64,000 nucleotides of DNA from Rhodocyclaceae bacterium (lineage in GTDB: Bacteria > Pseudomonadota > Gammaproteobacteria > Burkholderiales > Rhodocyclaceae), in contig JAOADW010000034.1 of the NCBI GenBank assembly GCA_026417115.1, positions 1 through 64,000 of the forward strand, written 5' to 3'. The position numbers were made by a program, and so were the translations under genes. Below the pieces are notes generated by a model, which was not told the DNA's origin, did not search any database, and saw only the letters and a program-made list of their open reading frames with translations. Position 1 is the stretch's first letter. Each line of letters opens with the position of its first letter. This document shows, one piece after another, positions 58,694-64,000 of the stretch.

Positions 58694-59653
58694 ATGGACC
58701 GCCACAAACGCCAAATCCGCGAAGAGGCCGCCGCGCGTATGCGCGAAGGGAAGACGCCGCTGCTCGAACTCGCGCGGGAGTATGGCGTATCCACCAACAC
58801 CCTGCGCGCCTGGCTCAGAGAAAGCGATGCGCGGCAGAAAGCGCTCGATGCCGCCAAACGCGTGGGGGCGGCACTCTCGAAGGAAAAGCTGAATTTAGCA
58901 AGCCAGCGGCAAAGATTGTTGATGCACGCCCTCGAACAGAGCCCGGCGACGATCATCGTGACCGACGCCGAGGGGCGCATCGTCTATGCCAATCCGCGCT
59001 TCGTGGAGACCACAGGCTATCAGGTCGCAGAGGTGCTGGGCAAGAACCCCCGCCTCCTGAAATCGGGAGAAACACCGCCTGAAGAATACCAGCGCTTGTG
59101 GAAAACCATACTCTCGGGCAAGGTATGGCGCGGCGTGTTTCACAACAAGCGCAAGGACGGAACCCTTTATTGGGAGCGTGCCTCGATTTCTCCGGTGTTC
59201 GATGCGCGTGGAAAAATCGCCCATTTCATGGCCGTCAAGGAGGACATCACAGCCTTCGTCGAAGCCGAGAAAGCGCGCCGCCGTATCGAGGCGCGTTTTT
59301 CCGCCGTGTTTGCGGCCCTTTCTCAAGCCATCGTGCTGCTCGATCGGGACGGACGCATCCTGCTCGCCAATCCGGCGGCGGCCGCGCTCTTCGGGCAAGC
59401 GCTCAAGCCGGGGGAGGCGTTTGCCGAGCTCAATCTGCGCTGGCTCGACGAAAAAAAACATGCGCTGCTGTGCCGGGAATTGCCGCTTTTCGACGTGCTC
59501 ACGAAGGGCAGAGAAAAAGTCGTGATGCCGAAGGTGGGCGTCATTCCGCCGACCGGCGGTGAGCGCTGGGTAAGCGCGAGCGCCCAGGCGCTCGCGCTGC
59601 CGGAAAGCCTCGAAACGGCGATGCTGATGGTCTTCGAAACGTCGCACCCCTAG
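58694..59653 (+). CDS. N-terminal HTH-like segment fused to two PAS domains
   Basis: LLELAREYGVSTNTLRAWLRE (HTH-like); PAS1 ATIIVTDAEGRIVYANPRFVETTGY...ISPVFDARGKIAHFMAVKEDIT; PAS2 QAIVLLDRDGRILLANPAAAALFG; no output domain. Confidence 0.75.
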   Translation: MDRHKRQIREEAAARMREGKTPLLELAREYGVSTNTLRAWLRESDARQKALDAAKRVGAALSKEKLNLASQRQRLLMHALEQSPATIIVTDAEGRIVYANPRFVETTGYQVAEVLGKNPRLLKSGETPPEEYQRLWKTILSGKVWRGVFHNKRKDGTLYWERASISPVFDARGKIAHFMAVKEDITAFVEAEKARRRIEARFSAVFAALSQAIVLLDRDGRILLANPAAAALFGQALKPGEAFAELNLRWLDEKKHALLCRELPLFDVLTKGREKVVMPKVGVIPPTGGERWVSASAQALALPESLETAMLMVFETSHP

Positions 59654-59714
59654 GCGGCCAGCCCGGAGAGCTCAAGCCAAGAGGGGGAGTGCGTGATGCG
59701 ATGCCGGCACGTAA

Positions 59715-60293
59715 TCAAAGCGGCTTTTGTGCGGTGATGGCGCCACGGATCTGTCCCGTCCCATAACCCGTCGCCTTATCATCGGGATAAAGTTCCTTGA
59801 GCTTATCGGCGACGCCTGGCGCTAGCTGATGGGTGGGACCATGACATTGGAGACAGAGCGTCTGCGTGGGCAGCGCCTTCATGTAGCGAAAGATCTTTTT
59901 ACCGTCTACCTCCACCACCTCGCCATGATCGATGTTGGCAGGATTTTCGCCGGCGGCGAGGCGGCGCTCGAAGTTCTCCAAGACCGCCCGCTCCCAGGCG
60001 TCTGGCACAGCCAGGGGGTTGCGGTTTTTTAGGCTGACGCGGCGGATTTGCCAACCGGTCTGAGCAGACAAGCCCTTGGCCATTTGCGGGGCTTTTTCAC
60101 GGCAAACCGAGATGGCTTGGGCGTGGCCCCCTTTGGCGATTTCCTCGTTGAGGACCTCGAGCAAGCGCGGCACCATCTTCGCAGGCAAGGTGCGCGCTTC
60201 TTCGAGCAATGCGCCCTCATTGGCCAATGCGCTGTGACCGTAAAGGCAGGCGAGCGCAGCGACGAGGTTCGTGAAGCGGATTTTTTTGTTCAT
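59715..60293 (-). CDS. DUF3365 (Tll0287-like) c-type haem protein
   Basis: Signal peptide; TLCLQCHG haem motif; GDMATGYGTGQIRG-like end (KATGYGTGQIRGAITAQKPL). Confidence 0.85.
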   Translation of the reverse strand: MNKKIRFTNLVAALACLYGHSALANEGALLEEARTLPAKMVPRLLEVLNEEIAKGGHAQAISVCREKAPQMAKGLSAQTGWQIRRVSLKNRNPLAVPDAWERAVLENFERRLAAGENPANIDHGEVVEVDGKKIFRYMKALPTQTLCLQCHGPTHQLAPGVADKLKELYPDDKATGYGTGQIRGAITAQKPL

Positions 60294-60889
60294 GGGCTCC
60301 TCCTCCGAAGGGTCATTGTGGCCAAATGCTCGAGGCGTTTTTCACACGCGTAAAGATGCGCGGCGAATCCCTCGAGCTCGTGGGAAAACGCTCGAAACTC
60401 AGCGGGTGAAACCAGCCATTGGGCTTCATGAACGGCGTATTCGACTCCCTGCTCGAGGAGACGACCGAGGGAGAGGCGCGTGGTCTGGGAGGCCGCGCGC
60501 GCCAGCGCAAAGAGGCGATGCGCGAGGATGTCGCCGCAAAACCGAGCGAGGTCTTCTTCGGCATCCCACGAAAGATGCCGGAAAACCGTCAAGAGCGCCT
60601 GCGCGAAATCGGCTTGCCCGGTGACATGCGCCTCGCTCAAGACGGCGTCTAGGCCTTTGTGCAGCCGTAAGGGCGCCGATGCGGGCAGCTCGATCAAGAC
60701 GTCGGGTGTCGGGCTTTTCTCCTGGGCGACGGGCTCACAGAAGCCGTTGGGAAGGATGACGAAACACAGATCGTAGAAAGGAAGACGCAGCGCCGCCACG
60801 CGCCCGGCATGGGCGGCGAGCAAGGTGCGCGCCCACTGCCCTTGCGCAAGCAGATGGTTGACAAAGCGTAGCAAGACCCCACCAGCCAT
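60290..60889 (-). CDS. ubiJ: SCP2-domain ubiquinone accessory protein UbiJ-like
   Basis: SCP2-like fold features and position directly downstream of ubiE (TGATG overlap). Confidence 0.75.
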   Translation of the reverse strand: MAGGVLLRFVNHLLAQGQWARTLLAAHAGRVAALRLPFYDLCFVILPNGFCEPVAQEKSPTPDVLIELPASAPLRLHKGLDAVLSEAHVTGQADFAQALLTVFRHLSWDAEEDLARFCGDILAHRLFALARAASQTTRLSLGRLLEQGVEYAVHEAQWLVSPAEFRAFSHELEGFAAHLYACEKRLEHLATMTLRRRSP

Positions 60890-61620
60890 CAGAGCTTATA
60901 ACCGCGGTGCAAGGCGACGATGCCGGCGCAGAGGTTGAAGTATTCGACACGCGCAAAGCCGGCATCGAGAAACAGGGCTTTCAAGGTTTCCTGATCGGGA
61001 TGCATGCGGATCGATTCGGCGAGATAGCGATAGCTCGCTGCATCGTTAGCGATGCGCGCGCCAAGCCAGGGCAGCACGGTAAAGGAATAGAGGTCGTAAA
61101 AGGGCGCCAAAGGCTGCCAGATTTTCGAGAACTCCAAGACCAACACGCGACCGCCGGGCTTGAGCACGCGCAGCATCTCGGCAAGCGCGAGATCTTTATG
61201 CGTCATGTTGCGCAGGCCAAAGGCGCAGGTGACGAGATCGAAATGTTCGCTTGGGAAAGGCAATTTTTCTGCATCGCATTGCGCGACGGGGCAGAGGATG
61301 CCCGCATCGAGCAAACGGTCGCGCCCGCGCGCAAGCATGGCGGCGTTGATGTCGGTCAGCCAGACCTCGCCCGTGGGGCCCACGGCGCGGGCGAACGCGC
61401 GCGCGAGATCGCCCGTGCCGCCGGCGATGTCGAGCACTTTTTCGCCCGCACGCGCGCCGGCGAGCGCGACCGTGAAGCGCTTCCAGAGCCGGTGTAGGCC
61501 TAAGGACATGAGGTCGTTCATCAAATCGTATGAAGCGGCGACCGACGAGAACACGCCGGCGACGCGCCGCGCCTTTTCGTGCTCGGGGACGGTTTCGAAG
61601 CCGAAATGGGTTTGCGCCAC
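60889..61620 (-). CDS. ubiE: Ubiquinone/menaquinone methyltransferase UbiE (GTG start)
   Basis: [21 protein letters not shown]-type motif, [39 protein letters not shown]. Confidence 0.96.
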   Translation of the reverse strand: MAQTHFGFETVPEHEKARRVAGVFSSVAASYDLMNDLMSLGLHRLWKRFTVALAGARAGEKVLDIAGGTGDLARAFARAVGPTGEVWLTDINAAMLARGRDRLLDAGILCPVAQCDAEKLPFPSEHFDLVTCAFGLRNMTHKDLALAEMLRVLKPGGRVLVLEFSKIWQPLAPFYDLYSFTVLPWLGARIANDAASYRYLAESIRMHPDQETLKALFLDAGFARVEYFNLCAGIVALHRGYKL

Positions 61621-61628
61621 GGGAAACC

Positions 61629-62051
61629 TCACTGCGCCTTGCTGCTGCAGCCGGCGGGCTTGCGTCGGGGGGTGGTGTCGACGTCGCGCGAGGCGCCGGC
61701 GGCCTCCAGCCGCGCCAGATAATCGGCCCAGAGGGCCTCCTTGTCGCGGCAGAACGCATAAAGGAGATCCCACGAATAGATGCCGCTGTCGTGGCCGTCG
61801 GAGAATATCGGCCGCACCGCGTAGTTGCCCACGGGCTCGAGTGAGACGATATCGACGTTACGCTTGCCGGTTTGCAGCACTTCTTCGCCCGGGCCATGGC
61901 CGCGCACCTCGGCCGAAGGCGAGAAGACGCGCAGGAACTCGTAGCTTAGGCGCGCCTGTGTGCCGTCGGTGAAGGTGAGCTCCATCTCGCGCGATTTTTG
62001 GTGCAATTTGATTTCCGTCGGGATCGGGGTATGTTTGCCTAGACCAGCCAT
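61629..62051 (-). CDS. DUF971 (gamma-butyrobetaine hydroxylase-like N-terminal) protein
   Basis: [42 protein letters not shown]. Confidence 0.88.
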   Translation of the reverse strand: MAGLGKHTPIPTEIKLHQKSREMELTFTDGTQARLSYEFLRVFSPSAEVRGHGPGEEVLQTGKRNVDIVSLEPVGNYAVRPIFSDGHDSGIYSWDLLYAFCRDKEALWADYLARLEAAGASRDVDTTPRRKPAGCSSKAQ

Positions 62052-62108
62052 GACGCACGCCGAATGTTGTCGAGATGTTTCAATCATAACCCAAGAGAGC
62101 GCAGCGCG

Positions 62109-62126
62109 ACGTCACGAAACCGTCAT
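62109..62126 (+). promoter_or_regulatory. Pho-box-like direct repeat upstream of phoB
   Basis: ACGTCAC-gaaa-CCGTCAT, GTCA cores 11 bp apart. Confidence 0.5.
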
Positions 62127-62175
62127 CCGGCTGCAATAAACTTGCATAAGCCGAAACTTTCGAGGGGATTGTCCG

Positions 62176-62871
62176 ATGAATCCTCACATTCTGGTGGTCG
62201 AAGACGAACCCGCCCTGCAATTCCTGATCGCGACCCACTTGCGCCGCCAAGGCTATGCGGTGACGACCACGGGCGACGTCCAAGCCGCGCAACAGGCCCT
62301 GCAAAGCGCCTTGCCGAGCCTGATCCTGCTCGACTGGATGCTGCCGGGGGTGTCCGGCTTCGAATTCTTGCGCCGGCTGCGCATGGACGAGCGCACGCGC
62401 GCCGTGCCCGTGATCATGCTCACCGCGCGCGCCGAAGAGCGCGACAAGGTGGCGGGCCTGGACGCGGGCGCCGACGATTACCTCGCCAAGCCCTTTTCGC
62501 CGCGCGAACTCGTGGCGCGCATCGCCGCGGTCTTGCGGCGCAGCGAAAGAAGCCGCGAGGCCGAAGTGCTCGAAGCCGGCGGCCTGCGTCTGGACCGCGC
62601 GAGCCATCGCGTCACGGCCGGCGAGCGGCCGGTGCATCTCGGGCCGAGCGAATTCCGCATGCTCGAATACCTGATGGCGAACGCCGAGCGCGTGCACAGC
62701 CGCGCGCGCCTGCTCGACGCGCTCTGGGGTCATGACGCCGCCATCGACGAGCGCACGGTGGATGTGCATATTCGTCGCCTGCGCGCAGCGCTCGAACCGA
62801 GCGGCCATGACCGGCTGATCCAGACCGTGCGCGGCAGCGGCTACCGCTTCTCGACCGAGGTCGCCGCGTGA
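62176..62871 (+). CDS. phoB: Phosphate regulon response regulator PhoB
   Basis: Receiver VEDEPALQFLI...LDWMLPGVSG; winged-helix DERTVDVHIRRLRAALEPSGHDRLIQTVRGSGYRFS. Confidence 0.93.
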   Translation: MNPHILVVEDEPALQFLIATHLRRQGYAVTTTGDVQAAQQALQSALPSLILLDWMLPGVSGFEFLRRLRMDERTRAVPVIMLTARAEERDKVAGLDAGADDYLAKPFSPRELVARIAAVLRRSERSREAEVLEAGGLRLDRASHRVTAGERPVHLGPSEFRMLEYLMANAERVHSRARLLDALWGHDAAIDERTVDVHIRRLRAALEPSGHDRLIQTVRGSGYRFSTEVAA

Positions 62872-64000
62872 GGCCGTTGAGGACGGCCTTGTTCGCCTTG
62901 GGGATCGCAGGGGCGGGGCTGATCTTCGGCCATTGGGGCGGCCCGTGGGTAGGCGCCGCTGCGGTGGCATTCCTTGCCGCCCTCTGGGCGGGCGGTCACG
63001 AACGTCGGCTCGGCATGTTGCAGCGCTGGGCGCGCGCGCCGATCGACACGCCCGCGCCCAGCGCGGGGGGCGCATGGGGAGAAGCCTTTGCGGCCTTGGC
63101 GCGCCGCATGCGGCAGCTGCAAGCGCAACGGCAAGAGATCGCCCGCCTGGGAATGCGCTTTCGTCAAGTGTTGGAAGCGTTGCCCGACGGCGTCGTGGTG
63201 CTTGCCGGCGAGCAGCATGCGATCGAATGGCTCAACCCGCGCGCCGCCCAGCTCTTGGGGCTCGACCCCGAGCGCGATCGCGGCCTGCCGCTCACCCATT
63301 TCCTGCGTGATCCCGAGTGGGCCGCGTATCTGCAGCGCGCGCGCCAAGAGGCCAGCGAGCCCTATGTCTGGCGCCCACTCGGCGAGGACAAGGTGCTGGC
63401 GCTGCGCCTTGCGCCGTTTCTCGACGAAGGCATGCTCGTGCTGGTGGAGGACATGACGCGCCTGGCGCGCTTGGAGACGATGCGACGCGATTTCGTCGCC
63501 AATGTCTCGCATGAGCTGCGCACGCCGCTTGCCGTGGTGCTCGGCTACTTGGAAACCATCCGCGACGACCTGCAAGAAGGGCGTACGCAGTCGGCGGAAG
63601 CGCTCAAAGGGCTGGCCGTGGCCATCGAATATGCGCGGCGCATGGAGCGCCTGGTGGGCGACCTCTTGACGCTCTCCACGCTGGAAACGGAGGCGCCGCC
63701 GCCGGCGGAAAAAGTCGACGTGCCGGCCCTCTTGGAAGCCGTCGCCGCCGAGGCGAAAGCGCTTTCGAACGGCCAGCATGAAATCACCACGCACTGTGCC
63801 GGCCCGCGTTTTCTGATCGGCAGCGAGCGTGAGCTCGCCAGCGCCTTTGGCAATCTGGCCAGCAACGCCGTGCGCTATACCCCCGCAGGCGGCAAGATCG
63901 CGCTTGCCTGGCGGCCCCTGCCGCAAGGCGGCGCCGTCTTTTCCGTCGCCGACACCGGCATCGGCATCGAGGCGCAGCATTGGCCGCGGCTGACCGAGCG
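62868..64000 (+). CDS. phoR: Phosphate regulon sensor kinase PhoR (GTG start; truncated by window end)
   Basis: Frame from GTG overlapping the phoB stop; PAS then DFVANVSHELRTPLAVVLGYLETI; continues past 64000 and is absent from the ORF track. Confidence 0.93.
   Translation, partial: MRPLRTALFALGIAGAGLIFGHWGGPWVGAAAVAFLAALWAGGHERRLGMLQRWARAPIDTPAPSAGGAWGEAFAALARRMRQLQAQRQEIARLGMRFRQVLEALPDGVVVLAGEQHAIEWLNPRAAQLLGLDPERDRGLPLTHFLRDPEWAAYLQRARQEASEPYVWRPLGEDKVLALRLAPFLDEGMLVLVEDMTRLARLETMRRDFVANVSHELRTPLAVVLGYLETIRDDLQEGRTQSAEALKGLAVAIEYARRMERLVGDLLTLSTLETEAPPPAEKVDVPALLEAVAAEAKALSNGQHEITTHCAGPRFLIGSERELASAFGNLASNAVRYTPAGGKIALAWRPLPQGGAVFSVADTGIGIEAQHWPRLTE

Overview
This 64-kb window is high-GC and reads as a core chromosomal segment around the replication origin of a betaproteobacterium-like organism (taxonomy is inference from gene content). 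Left part (1-30 kb): an EAL/CZB gene end that looks frameshifted; a DUF3079/M1-peptidase/ChaN overlap operon; a peroxide-defence island (exported MsrA-Trx-MsrB, KatG, di-haem cytochrome c peroxidase, OxyR) with a near-ideal OxyR operator and an FNR/CRP-like dyad; a Fur-type 15-bp inverted repeat between an outer-membrane-like protein and a 29-aa microprotein + ZIP transporter; pepN, ubiB, an SSS symporter, potABCD, a tandem-duplicated PsiF gene, a tcdA-to-ttcA overlap operon, MidA-like methyltransferase, AmpG-like MFS, a radical SAM protein and tRNA-Arg(CCG). Middle (30-40 kb): cytochrome c5, gyrB-dnaN-dnaA (minus strand) facing rpmH-rnpA-yidD-yidC-mnmE (plus strand), with DnaA boxes in both dnaA-flanking spacers. 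Right (40-64 kb): an orphan PDC/Cache-like protein, a TSUP permease, a liv operon with a LivM-LivG fusion and a strong livK/livH hairpin, two parS sites, mnmG-rsmG-parA-parB, atpIBEFHAGDC with promoter and terminator, an HTH-PAS-PAS protein, a DUF971-ubiE-ubiJ-DUF3365 cluster, and phoB-phoR (cut by the window end) with a Pho-box-like motif. I saw no CRISPR array, prophage, IS element or rRNA. The best novelty candidates are regulatory (OxyR/FNR, Fur) and small or unusual proteins (microprotein upstream of ZIP, HTH-PAS-PAS, soluble Cache protein), plus an unexplained structured spacer beside gyrB. No obviously new multi-gene system was found. All motif calls were made by eye; no searches were run.
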